From contig CAVCPW010000014.1 of assembly GCA_963604075.1 (NCBI GenBank), positions 1 to 43,075 on the forward strand: a stretch of 43,075 bases of DNA, read 5' to 3'. Positions 15,629 to 23,671 of this stretch are shown piece by piece (the stretch's first letter is position 1; every line of letters starts with the position of its first letter). This DNA is from Anthropogastromicrobium sp963604075 (GTDB lineage Bacteria > Bacillota > Clostridia > Lachnospirales > Lachnospiraceae). Under the pieces are notes generated by a model. That model ran no database searches. It saw only the letters and a list, made by a program, of their open reading frames with translations, and had not been told where the DNA came from. A program made the translations under genes and the position numbers.

Positions 15629-15737
15629 ATATATGCAGTGCCGGTATATATGCAGTAATGTGATATATGTGGTAATGGTGTATATGTAATAATGGTATAT
15701 ATGCAATAATGGAATATATGCAGTAATTGAATATATC
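15629..15737. repeat. 17-bp tandem repeat array, seven units
   Basis: Copies of ATATATGCAGTAATGGT and variants begin at 15629, 15646, 15663, 15680, 15697, 15714 and 15731, an exact 17-nt period. A diverged, shorter unit precedes them near 15612. The array lies between the permease and ATPase genes inside the operon. Confidence 0.9.
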
Positions 15738-15773
15738 ATGATAGAGTGAGAAGAAGCGGAAAGGATGGAAGCA

Positions 15774-16787
15774 ATGTTAGAGATAAAAGATTTAAGGGTA
15801 TCCTTTCATACCTATTCAGGTGAAGTTCAGGCCGTAAGAGGTGTGAATTTAAAGCTGGGCGAAGAAGATACACTGGCAATAGTCGGTGAGTCTGGCTGTG
15901 GAAAATCGGTAACGGCGCAAAGCATTCTGAAGCTTCACAATCCAGAGATTACCGAGTTTAAAAGCGGCGAGATCCTTGCAGATGGCGTCGATGTATTAAA
16001 GTTCTCTGAAAAGGAAATGCAAAAAGTACGTGGAAATAAAATCGGAATGATCTTTCAGGAGCCGATGACAGCACTAAATCCTACAATGACAATCGGAAGC
16101 CAGATTACCGAGGTTCTCAGACAGCATGAGACAGATGAAAATGGAAAAAAGATTTCGAAGGACGCGGCAAAAAAACGTGCGATTGAATTGCTTCGCATGG
16201 TAAAGCTGCCAAATCCGGAGCGCCGTGTCGATCAGTTTCCACACGAGTTTTCAGGTGGTCAGCTGCAGCGTGTTGTGATTGCAATGGCAATGGCATGTTC
16301 TCCAAAGATATTAATCGCTGATGAGCCAACGACTGCACTCGACGTTACAGTGCAGGCACAGATCCTTGATTTGATGAAGGAAATGCAAAAGACCAGGAAG
16401 ATATCGATTATTATCATAACACATGATCTTGGTGTCGTCGCAAATATCGCAAAGCATGTAGCTGTTATGTACGGCGGAATGGTTGTTGAGAGTGGAACGG
16501 TTATGGATATCTTTTACCGTTCAAAGCATCCGTATACCTGGGGCTTGCTAGACTGCGTTTCACGAAAGAACAAGAAAAAGGGCAGAACGCTTGTCTCCAT
16601 AGAGGGAACACCACCGGATCTGGTAAAGCCACCAAAGGGATGTCCATTTGCGGATCGCTGTGAGTACGCAATGCAAATTTGCAAGGATCATCTTCCACCA
16701 CAGACAGATATTTCAGAAAGTCATTGCTGCTGTTGCTGGTTAAATGATCCGGATTGTCCGGTAAAGCCAGAACGCAGCTTATCGTAA
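15774..16787 (+). CDS. Peptide ABC transporter ATPase (DppD/OppD type)
   Basis: About 337 residues. Walker A GESGCGKS at 38-45, Q-loop IFQEPMTALNPT, ABC signature FSGGQLQRV, and Walker B ILIADEPTTALDV. The C-terminal oligopeptide/dipeptide extension has the usual GCPFADRCEYAMQIC cysteines. After them comes SHCCCCWLNDPDC, with four consecutive cysteines where the family usually has a single conserved one. Dpp-type ATPases can bind a 4Fe-4S cluster there. The start at 15774 has AAAGGA 8 nt upstream; an ATG at 15765 overlaps that ribosome site. Confidence 0.94.
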   Translation: MLEIKDLRVSFHTYSGEVQAVRGVNLKLGEEDTLAIVGESGCGKSVTAQSILKLHNPEITEFKSGEILADGVDVLKFSEKEMQKVRGNKIGMIFQEPMTALNPTMTIGSQITEVLRQHETDENGKKISKDAAKKRAIELLRMVKLPNPERRVDQFPHEFSGGQLQRVVIAMAMACSPKILIADEPTTALDVTVQAQILDLMKEMQKTRKISIIIITHDLGVVANIAKHVAVMYGGMVVESGTVMDIFYRSKHPYTWGLLDCVSRKNKKKGRTLVSIEGTPPDLVKPPKGCPFADRCEYAMQICKDHLPPQTDISESHCCCCWLNDPDCPVKPERSLS

Positions 16788-16830
16788 GAAAATAATAGGA
16801 ATTATAAAAATAGAAAGGTAGGACAGCACG

Positions 16831-17817
16831 ATGGAAGGTGGAGAGGTTTTGTTTGATATCCGTCATTTAAAGAAAAGCTTTCAGGTGGCTGACGGAGAAC
16901 TTAAGGCAGTCAATGATGTCACTTTTCAGATCAAAAAGGGTGAAATTTTTGGTTTGGTAGGTGAGTCGGGCTGTGGAAAAAGTACACTTGGACGTACACT
17001 GGTCCGCCTTTATAAGCCAACTGGCGGTGAGGCACTCTATAAGGGGAAATCAATTGACAATCTTAAGCGAAAGGAAGCAAAGGCGTACACTAGAGAGGTG
17101 CAAATGATTTTTCAGCAGCCATATGCTTCACTTGATCCGCGTATGACGATTGGAGACATTATCAAAGAAGGAATGAAGATTCATCATATGGGCAGCAAGG
17201 AAGAAATGGATGCACGCATGTATGAGTTGATGGATATGGTTGGAATGAATCCGGAGCATGCAAGACGTTTCCCGTATGAGTTTTCCGGTGGTCAGCGTCA
17301 GAGAGCAGGAATTGCCCGTGCGCTTGCAGTTAATCCGGAGTTTATTGTCTGCGATGAGCCGATCTCTGCACTGGATGTTTCGATTCAGGCACAGATTATT
17401 AACCTTCTAAAGCGACTACAGGGGGAACTTGGTCTTACACTTTTGTTTATCGCACATGATTTGTCGATGGTTCGTTACATTTCGGACCGTGTTGGCGTTA
17501 TGTATCTGGGGTCTATGGTGGAGATTGCGGAGGCAGAGGAGCTTTACGTCAATCCGCTTCATCCGTACACGCAGGCACTCATTTCGGCGGCGCCGGCACC
17601 GGATCCACTCGAGGAAAATGTCAGGGAGCGAATTGTCTTAGAGGGAGATGTGCCAAGTCCGATTGACTGTCCGAAGGGATGTCCATTTGCTGGAAGATGT
17701 CGGTTTGCGACTGAGAAATGTAAGAATGAAAAGCCAGGATTAAAGGAATTTCCGGGGGGCCATTTGGTTGCATGCCACAGGGCAGAGGAACTTCATGGCA
17801 CGAGCGGAATGTTGTAA
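16831..17817 (+). CDS. Peptide ABC transporter ATPase (DppF/OppF type)
   Basis: A 328-residue second ATPase of the transporter. Walker A GESGCGKS at 44-51, Q-loop IFQQPYASLDPRMTI, signature FSGGQRQRAGIARAL, Walker B FIVCDEPISALDVS, and the C-terminal GCPFAGRC...C extension with normal cysteine spacing, ending HLVACH. It forms the heterodimeric motor with the DppD-type subunit 43 nt upstream. GAAAGGTAGG is the likely ribosome site. This completes an A-B-C-D-F transporter set. Confidence 0.95.
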   Translation: MEGGEVLFDIRHLKKSFQVADGELKAVNDVTFQIKKGEIFGLVGESGCGKSTLGRTLVRLYKPTGGEALYKGKSIDNLKRKEAKAYTREVQMIFQQPYASLDPRMTIGDIIKEGMKIHHMGSKEEMDARMYELMDMVGMNPEHARRFPYEFSGGQRQRAGIARALAVNPEFIVCDEPISALDVSIQAQIINLLKRLQGELGLTLLFIAHDLSMVRYISDRVGVMYLGSMVEIAEAEELYVNPLHPYTQALISAAPAPDPLEENVRERIVLEGDVPSPIDCPKGCPFAGRCRFATEKCKNEKPGLKEFPGGHLVACHRAEELHGTSGML

Positions 17818-17880
17818 ATTATATAGAAAGACCGATGCTTATACATCATACAGCTTAAACAATGAGAGGGAAAAGTGATT

Positions 17881-18399
17881 ATGGAAATCTATCGTGTTAC
17901 AAAAGGAGCGCCGCAGTGGCTGTACAAAGCATATGATTATATTCGCACAGATGCATTCTGCTTTGGACAGAACATTCCGATTGAGATTGAATTTGGAAAA
18001 GAGGCACCGGAGGATGAATTAGAGGCAGTTATCATTGTGGAAGATCACAAGCCGATTGCCGGATGCCGTTTAGTTTACCCGATGGAGGGGGTTGGAAAAA
18101 TTGAACGTGTCTGCGTCGTGCGTGAGAAGCAAAAGGGCGGATATGGACGTATTCTCATAGAGGAGGCAGAAAAGTGGCTTCTGGAAAATGGGGTGAAGCA
18201 TATCGTAATCAATAGTCAGGATCGCGCAGCAGGTTTTTACAACAGGCTTGGCTATGTGACAAATCCGGATGTCAGCCCGGCGGTGTATGAGGTACACAGA
18301 GACGAGCCAGAGGAGGAAGCAAAGCAGAAGCCAAAGGAAGAAAATAAGCCGAAGTTTAACCTTGGGTTTACTTGTGTGCTTGTCGAAAAATATGTATAA
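17881..18399 (+). CDS. GNAT family N-acetyltransferase
   Basis: About 172 residues with the GNAT fold. The acetyl-CoA-binding loop is EKQKGGYGRILIEEAEKWL (an RxxGxG-like site) around residue 85, followed by HIVINSQDRAAGFYNRLGYV, typical of the last strand and helix. Substrate unknown. It follows the DppF ATPase gene by about 60 nt without a terminator, so it is probably the last gene before the terminator at 18422. ATG 17881 has GAGAGGG 10 nt upstream; GTG 17875 is an alternative. A charged linker (EEEAKQKPKEENKPK) precedes a short hydrophobic C-terminus. Confidence 0.87.
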   Translation: MEIYRVTKGAPQWLYKAYDYIRTDAFCFGQNIPIEIEFGKEAPEDELEAVIIVEDHKPIAGCRLVYPMEGVGKIERVCVVREKQKGGYGRILIEEAEKWLLENGVKHIVINSQDRAAGFYNRLGYVTNPDVSPAVYEVHRDEPEEEAKQKPKEENKPKFNLGFTCVLVEKYV

Positions 18400-18421
18400 T
18401 AGAATGGATTTATGACTTATA

Positions 18422-18459
18422 GCCTCCCAGAAGCTTTGTAGCGATCGGGAGGCATTTTT
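18422..18459 (+). terminator. Intrinsic terminator after the GNAT gene
   Basis: GCCTCCC (18422-18428) pairs with GGGAGGC (18447-18453) and ATTTTTG follows. The M20 peptidase ribosome site (GGGAGGAAA) begins only a few bases later and no new promoter is evident, so some read-through is likely. Confidence 0.85.
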
Positions 18460-18477
18460 GCAGGGAGGAAATTAAAT

Positions 18478-19665
18478 ATGACGATAAAAAACGAAAAGAT
18501 AGAAGATGTAGAAGAGATAAAATACATAAAAGAGACGGAAGATATAAAAGAGATAGAAGATATAAAAGAGATATTTGAGGTATTTGAAAAATTAGTGTCG
18601 ATTGATTCACCATCTTTACACGAACGGAAGATGGCAGATTATGTAAAGACTCTGTTCGCGGGAATTGGTGTAAGCTTAGATGAAGATATGACTCAATCAA
18701 TCACAGGTTCTGATGCAGGAAATTTGTTTGGAAGAGTAGAGGCAGAAGGAAAAGCAGGTACTACTGTCCTTTTTGCGGCTCATATGGATACTGTAAATCC
18801 GGCGCTTGGAAAAAAGGCAATTCTTCATGAAGATGGAACCGTGACTAGTGATGGGACGACTGTACTTGGCGCAGATGATCTTTCAGGTGTAACAGCGATT
18901 TATGAGACTGTAAAATATATTAAGGAAAATAAGCTTCCACATCGTCCGATTGAGATTTTAATTACAGTTGGAGAAGAGCTTTACTGCAAGGGAGCAAATG
19001 CATTTGATTATAGCAAAGTAACAGCAAAAGAGGCATATGTACTTGATTTGAGCGGTCAGATTGGAACAGCGGCGTATGCAGCACCGACACTTGTCTCCTT
19101 TGAGGCTGTAATTAATGGAAAGGCTGCCCATGCGGGATTTCGCCCGGAGGATGGAATTAACAGTATCCTCGCTGCAGCAAAAGCAGTTGCAGTATTGCCG
19201 CAGGGACATATTGATGATGTTACTACGGCGAATATTGGAATTATTTCCGGTGGAAGTGGAACGAATATCGTTTCAGAGAGCTGCCGCATTAGCGGTGAGA
19301 TCCGAAGCCTGAATCATGAGAAAGCATTGCAGGTTTTGAATCAGTATCATGAGACATTCCAAAAAGAGGCAGGTAATGTGGGTGCTAATCTTGTATGGGA
19401 CGAAAAGCTTAATATCCAGGCGTATGAAACTGGTTTAGACAACGATGTGGCAAATCATTATGCAAAAGCTGTTGAAAAACAAAAACTCATTCCGGTATTT
19501 GAAAAAACCTTCGGCGGCAGTGATAATAATGTATTTGCACAGCATGGAATCGAAGGTCTTGTCATCGCTACTTCCATGAATCAGGTGCATAGCTGCAGAG
19601 AATATGCAAATCTCTTTGAAATTGCACAGGTGATACGGATTTTAATTGATTTGAGTAAAAATTGA
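18478..19665 (+). CDS. M20 family metallopeptidase (PepT-like)
   Basis: A 395-residue zinc-dependent peptidase of the M20 family, resembling tripeptidase PepT. Active-site segments: AAHMDTV (H102, D104), GADDLSG (D133/D134), VGEELYCKGA (E166/E167), then the lid or dimerisation domain with HAGFRPEDGIN, and GGSDNNVF near the C-terminus. It probably trims imported short peptides in the cytoplasm. The first 35 residues are an acidic/lysine extension (KEIEDIKEI repeats) encoded by an exact 18-bp tandem duplication (about 18539-18574). It follows the peptide transporter operon directly, which supports a role in peptide use. Confidence 0.9.
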   Translation: MTIKNEKIEDVEEIKYIKETEDIKEIEDIKEIFEVFEKLVSIDSPSLHERKMADYVKTLFAGIGVSLDEDMTQSITGSDAGNLFGRVEAEGKAGTTVLFAAHMDTVNPALGKKAILHEDGTVTSDGTTVLGADDLSGVTAIYETVKYIKENKLPHRPIEILITVGEELYCKGANAFDYSKVTAKEAYVLDLSGQIGTAAYAAPTLVSFEAVINGKAAHAGFRPEDGINSILAAAKAVAVLPQGHIDDVTTANIGIISGGSGTNIVSESCRISGEIRSLNHEKALQVLNQYHETFQKEAGNVGANLVWDEKLNIQAYETGLDNDVANHYAKAVEKQKLIPVFEKTFGGSDNNVFAQHGIEGLVIATSMNQVHSCREYANLFEIAQVIRILIDLSKN

Positions 19666-19682
19666 TAACAAAGCATAGCTAA

Positions 19683-19708
19683 GGGCATCCTCGCGGATGC
19701 CCGTTTTT
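19683..19708 (+). terminator. Intrinsic terminator after the M20 peptidase
   Basis: GGGCATCC and GGATGCCC form a perfect 8-bp stem with a TCGC loop, followed by GTTTTT. Confidence 0.92.
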
Positions 19709-19718
19709 GAATGATGAA

Positions 19719-19768
19719 TTTAACAAAATCAAGCAAGTAGCGAAGCGGATTGCGAATATCCGCTTGAC
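19719..19768. repeat. Dispersed hairpin repeat A, copy 2 (50 nt, complete)
   Basis: Differs from copy 1 (4598-4647) at one base (AACAAAATC for AACCAAATC). It sits 10 nt after the terminator of the M20 peptidase gene, in the convergent interval. Confidence 0.9.
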
Positions 19769-19824
19769 TGACAAAATGGTCAATTACTCCACCCATTAAA
19801 GGAGCGGGGCTTCATTATCAAATC

Positions 19825-19880
19825 TATCAAATCTGGCAGAGTACCACGTCCATAGGAGCGATGCACCGCATGGGCGTGGA
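19825..19880. repeat. Dispersed hairpin repeat B, copy 2 (56 nt)
   Basis: In this copy CCACGTCCAT and ATGGGCGTGG form a 10-bp stem with one G-T pair. It lies 35 nt beyond the deacetylase stop codon and could act as its 3' hairpin, although no T-run follows on the minus strand. Confidence 0.85.
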
Positions 19881-19914
19881 TGAATGCCTCTTTGAAGTTG
19901 AGCCATTTAGCTAG

Positions 19915-21462
19915 TTAATTTGTCCAAGGAAAGATAATAGTAAGCGCGTCATCGGAATCATTTGAATTTGAAGAGGATGCCTGTGATTCATCAGACTGTG
20001 CCTCGCTTGCAATATCAGTTCTTGATTGATCGGTGGATTCGTTCTGAACAGTTGTTTCAGGTTGAACTTCAGTTTCTGTAAGGATTTCGTTGCCGGTCTG
20101 TTCAGCCGTTTCGGTCTGTCCGTCTGTCGTAGCTTGATTTTCTGTTATTGGTTGAATCTCAGTAGTTTCCTGTGTTTGTCCGAGTGCCGGGTCAAAATAG
20201 TTATAGATATGACCGGATAGCATACCACCTCTTGCGGCAGCCATTTCACTGACGGTGACAAGCTCATATCCGGCAGCAATTAGCTCTGGGATTATAATCT
20301 GGGATGCCTGTGCAGAGGATTCTTCCATATCGTGCATCAGTACAATAGCTCCGTCTTTTACTTGGCTTCGAATTTTTTCGCATGTTGTCGCTACATCGTG
20401 ATGCTGCCAATCAACTGTGTCGATATTCCATAGAATCAGCGGGTAACCATCGTCCACGGCGGCAACATTGGCACAGGAGATGTCATCCGTTGCACCTGTA
20501 GGCGGACGCATGATGCTCGGACGATTGCCAGTAATCATCTGCACATAAGAGCTGGTACTGCTGATTTCCTGATCCGTTACTTGTGCATCCATGTTTGTAA
20601 TCTTGTAATGATTATAAGTATGGTTTCCAATCTCGGAACCGGAATTTTCAATATTTTGAATAATGTCTGCACAGCGTTCTACATTTCGCCCAAGCACAAA
20701 GAAAGTTGCGTAGGCACCGTTTGCAGTCAGCGTGTCCAGAATAACCTGTGTGTTTTTAGTAGAAGGACCATCATCATAGGTTAATGCGACCATTGGTTTG
20801 GTGGCATCAACTGTGTGACGCAGCTTTCCTTGAGAGGTAAAATCATAGACGAGATCACCGATACGATGACATCCAACATAGAGATGACCATTTTCGTCAG
20901 CCTTTCCGATGCTTCCATCTGAAAAAGAAAAATCACCTGTCACGGCCTTTCCATCTTCTCCAAAGTAATAGTAATAGCCGTCCTCACACTTCACAGTAGA
21001 GCAAAAATATTGCCGTCCGTCATCTGTAAAGCAGTATTTATCACCATTTTCGTCAGTGTAGCTTCCTGTTTGCATGCTGCCATCATCCAGAAAAAGATAA
21101 CGCGAACCGTCAATCATCTGATAGCCTGTCAACAAATAGCCATTTTGACAATATCCCACTGTGCCATCGTCATTTGTCAGCCATCCTTCAACTGGATTAC
21201 CATCGTCATCTTCACGGTACAAGGTTTGAAGATCGACAGTTTCTGATTCGGATTCTATTTCATTGTTTGTTTCATCGTGAGCATCTTCATTTGAATCTGA
21301 TTTAGCAGACTGATTTTCAACGAAATGATCAGAAGCGTATTCTGATGTGTTATCTAACGGTATTTTTTTTCCACAAGCACTTAGTGAAAGTGATGTAGAA
21401 AGCATCAGGCATAATGCAATTTTTTTAAAAATATGCTTTTCTATATTTCTGGTATGGAACAT
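19915..21462 (-). CDS. Lipoprotein polysaccharide deacetylase (NodB domain) with wall-binding-like repeats
   Basis: A 515-residue surface lipoprotein. The signal peptide ends in a lipobox with Cys30 (LSLSACG). A Ser/Glu/Asp-rich linker runs to about 80, then choline-binding-like aromatic/glycine repeats (GYLLTGYQMIDGSRYLFLDD and similar, 90-215). The NodB deacetylase domain (about 220-430) has TYDDGPS (D230/D231), metal histidines H281 and H285 in NHTYNHY, RPPTGA, and LMHD. It would remove N- or O-acetyl groups from cell-wall or other glycans. The C-terminal 85 residues are a low-complexity Thr/Gln/Glu/Ser tail. GGAGG lies 7 nt before the ATG; its own promoter is at 21563-21591. Confidence 0.92.
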   Translation of the reverse strand: MFHTRNIEKHIFKKIALCLMLSTSLSLSACGKKIPLDNTSEYASDHFVENQSAKSDSNEDAHDETNNEIESESETVDLQTLYREDDDGNPVEGWLTNDDGTVGYCQNGYLLTGYQMIDGSRYLFLDDGSMQTGSYTDENGDKYCFTDDGRQYFCSTVKCEDGYYYYFGEDGKAVTGDFSFSDGSIGKADENGHLYVGCHRIGDLVYDFTSQGKLRHTVDATKPMVALTYDDGPSTKNTQVILDTLTANGAYATFFVLGRNVERCADIIQNIENSGSEIGNHTYNHYKITNMDAQVTDQEISSTSSYVQMITGNRPSIMRPPTGATDDISCANVAAVDDGYPLILWNIDTVDWQHHDVATTCEKIRSQVKDGAIVLMHDMEESSAQASQIIIPELIAAGYELVTVSEMAAARGGMLSGHIYNYFDPALGQTQETTEIQPITENQATTDGQTETAEQTGNEILTETEVQPETTVQNESTDQSRTDIASEAQSDESQASSSNSNDSDDALTIIFPWTN

Positions 21463-21562
21463 GATTTTCCTCCATTAATGTGCCTAACAGTATTCCCCTT
21501 CAAGTTAACGTCATGCTTGAGTAAAAAAGCAAAATCAAATATTATATAGGCATCTTGCTACA

Positions 21563-21591
21563 AGTATAGCATAGTAAAGAGTAATAAGCAA
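21563..21591 (-). promoter_or_regulatory. Promoter of the deacetylase gene
   Basis: On the minus strand, TTGCTT (21586-21591), a 17-nt spacer and TATACT (21563-21568), about 100 nt before the start codon. Confidence 0.65.
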
Positions 21592-21654
21592 GAAAAATGA
21601 GACGGAATCTTCGTTGATAGATGAACAGCAGCAAAATTATAGTTTTATAAAAGT

Positions 21655-21687
21655 GCAAGTAGCGAAGCGGATTGCGAATATCATTGA
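21655..21687. repeat. Dispersed hairpin repeat A, copy 3 (truncated)
   Basis: GCAAGTAGCGAAGCGGATTG and the following GCGAATATC match the repeat core. The left 15 nt are absent, and CGC of the right hairpin arm is lost, so the hairpin is broken. Confidence 0.75.
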
Positions 21688-21751
21688 CGTTAACAGTAAC
21701 CCCAAAACTGTATTTGCATCAATGTGGCAGAAATCTAAGTTGGCAGGAATT

Positions 21752-21812
21752 GAAAAAGACTGACACAGATATGCGAGAAATGAATACATATGCTGTGTCA
21801 GCCTTTTTTTTA
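21752..21812 (-). terminator. Bidirectional terminator downstream of pgi
   Basis: CTGACACAG (21760-21768) pairs with CTGTGTCAG (21794-21802), and ATATG/CATAT continue the stem after a bulge. On the minus strand TCTTTTTC follows the stem, terminating pgi. On the plus strand CCTTTTTTTT follows. Confidence 0.85.
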
Positions 21813-21882
21813 TAAGATAAAATATCAGGCCTTACTTAACTTAATTGAAATTATTGAAAATTATTAAAGATTATCTCAATTA

Positions 21883-23466
21883 TTAGATGTTTAACAGATC
21901 GCTATAAGCCTTTAATGCACCATCGGTATCATGTGCAAGGACGCGCTTTGCAAGAACCTTTCCAAGCTGTACGCCTTCCTGATCGAAGCTGTTTAAGTTC
22001 CATACAAATCCTTGGAACATGATCTTGTTCTCAAAATGAGCAAGAAGAGCACCTAAGGAAGCCGGGGTCAGTTCGTCACCAGTGATGATGCTGGATGGAC
22101 GATGTCCCTTGAAGTTCTTATTTAAGTTGTCATCCTTCTTACCGCAAGCGAATGCAACGATCTGAGCAGCAACATTTGCGCACAGCTTCTGCTGGCTGGT
22201 GCTGTTCTCGATGTCAACATCAACGCCCATCTGGCTCTTTCTGAAGCCGATGAACTGAAGCGGAACAATGTCAGAACCCTGATGAAGCAGCTGATAGAAG
22301 GAATGCTGTCCGTTTGTTCCTGGTTCACCGAAGATAACCGGACCGGTCGGGTAGTCAACTGGCTCACCGAAACGGTTTACTGTCTTACCGTTGGACTCCA
22401 TGTCACACTGCTGTAAATGAGCCGGGAAGCGGCTAAGTGCCTGAGAGTATGGAAGAACTGCGGTAGCCGGATAGCCCTGAACGTTTCTTTCGTAAACACC
22501 AATCAGTGCGTCGAGCATATCTGGGTTCTGGAAGATGTCTTTGTTTGCAGCGAGCTTGTCTTCCTCAGCAGCACCGTCAAGCAGCTGTGCGAAAACGTCT
22601 GGTCCGAATGCAAGAGAGAGGATTGCACCGCCGACACCTGAAACGGAAGAGTAACGTCCACCGATGTAGTCATCCATGAAGATAGCGGTCAGGTAAGCAT
22701 CGCTCTTTGCCAGAGGAGAAGTCTCACTCGTAACAGCTAACATATGCTTAGATGGATTTAAGCCAGCCTTTACCAGCGCATCCTTTACGAAAGCTTCGTT
22801 TGTCAGAGTCTCGAGCGTGGTTCCAGACTTGGATACAACGATGAACAGTGCGTGTGCCAGATCAACACTTGCAAGTACAGCTGCTGCATCATCCGGGTCT
22901 ACATTGCTGATGAACTTAGCTTCCATCTTGAATGTGTTGTTTGCCTTTGCCCAGTTCTCAAGAGCGATATACAGAGCGCGAGGACCGAGGTCACTTCCAC
23001 CGATACCGATCTGAACAACTGTGGTAAACTTTTCACCATTCTCATTGGTAATCTCACCTGCATGAACTTTGTTTGCAAAGTCAGCGGCTTTCTTCTGCTG
23101 TGCAACGTAGAACTCGCGCTTGTCAACTCCGTCTGCAATAACAGCCTTTCCGAGCTGTCTGCGTGCCAGATGATGAAGAACCATACGGTTCTCACCGGTG
23201 TTGATTACAGCACCATTGTAAAGCTCCTCAAATTTTTCGGAAAGCTCAGCCTCATTGGCTAACTGTGCAAGAGCGGCAAGAACAGTTTCGTCAACCTCTT
23301 TTGCAGCGTAATTGTAATTTAATCCTGCTGCCATCGGTACGCTGTATTTTGCGACACGCTCGGCTCCCTTAGCACCGGACATTGCATCAGCAATGTCTAC
23401 GTGATTTTTCAGTTTGGAAAGCTCGCTGTAAGAAGCAAGTGTGTCCAGATTTTTCCATGCTGCCAT
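21883..23466 (-). CDS. pgi: Glucose-6-phosphate isomerase, long type
   Basis: A 527-residue Pgi interconverting glucose-6-phosphate and fructose-6-phosphate in glycolysis. Signatures: IGIGGSDLGPRAL, VSKSGTTLET, the catalytic-region GEPGTNGQHSFYQLLHQG, and a C-terminal SFDQEGVQLGKVLAKRV. The length and GEPGTNGQHSFYQ stretch belong to the long proteobacterial/eukaryotic form. The Bacillus-type enzyme common in Firmicutes is near 450 residues. GAAGGAGG lies 8 nt before the MAAWKN start. A TTGAAA-17-TATAAT promoter and a downstream terminator make it monocistronic. Confidence 0.96.
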   Translation of the reverse strand: MAAWKNLDTLASYSELSKLKNHVDIADAMSGAKGAERVAKYSVPMAAGLNYNYAAKEVDETVLAALAQLANEAELSEKFEELYNGAVINTGENRMVLHHLARRQLGKAVIADGVDKREFYVAQQKKAADFANKVHAGEITNENGEKFTTVVQIGIGGSDLGPRALYIALENWAKANNTFKMEAKFISNVDPDDAAAVLASVDLAHALFIVVSKSGTTLETLTNEAFVKDALVKAGLNPSKHMLAVTSETSPLAKSDAYLTAIFMDDYIGGRYSSVSGVGGAILSLAFGPDVFAQLLDGAAEEDKLAANKDIFQNPDMLDALIGVYERNVQGYPATAVLPYSQALSRFPAHLQQCDMESNGKTVNRFGEPVDYPTGPVIFGEPGTNGQHSFYQLLHQGSDIVPLQFIGFRKSQMGVDVDIENSTSQQKLCANVAAQIVAFACGKKDDNLNKNFKGHRPSSIITGDELTPASLGALLAHFENKIMFQGFVWNLNSFDQEGVQLGKVLAKRVLAHDTDGALKAYSDLLNI

Positions 23467-23558
23467 AATAAAATCCTCCTTCAATCGGGTGGCTCAGTAC
23501 ATGACATGTTTTTTATGAATGTGATCTGTGGTCATGCCGACAGCCATCTCTATGTTTG

Positions 23559-23587
23559 ATTATACCGAAAAACAACAGGGATTTCAA
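23559..23587 (-). promoter_or_regulatory. pgi promoter
   Basis: On the minus strand, TTGAAA (23582-23587), a 17-nt spacer and a perfect TATAAT (23559-23564). It begins 5 nt past the terminator of the upstream GH31 gene. Confidence 0.82.
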
Positions 23588-23591
23588 CTGA

Positions 23592-23652
23592 AAAGAGCAA
23601 ATCCATCTGATGTATACAATGGAATCATTATAGTCAGATGGATTTGCTCTTT
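23592..23652 (-). terminator. GH31 terminator, 19-bp perfect inverted repeat
   Basis: AAAGAGCAAATCCATCTGA (23592-23610) is exactly complementary to 23634-23652 around a 23-nt loop. On the minus strand it ends in CTCTTTTC. It is unusually long for a simple terminator. Confidence 0.75.
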
Positions 23653-23671
23653 GATTATATTTTACTTTTGA

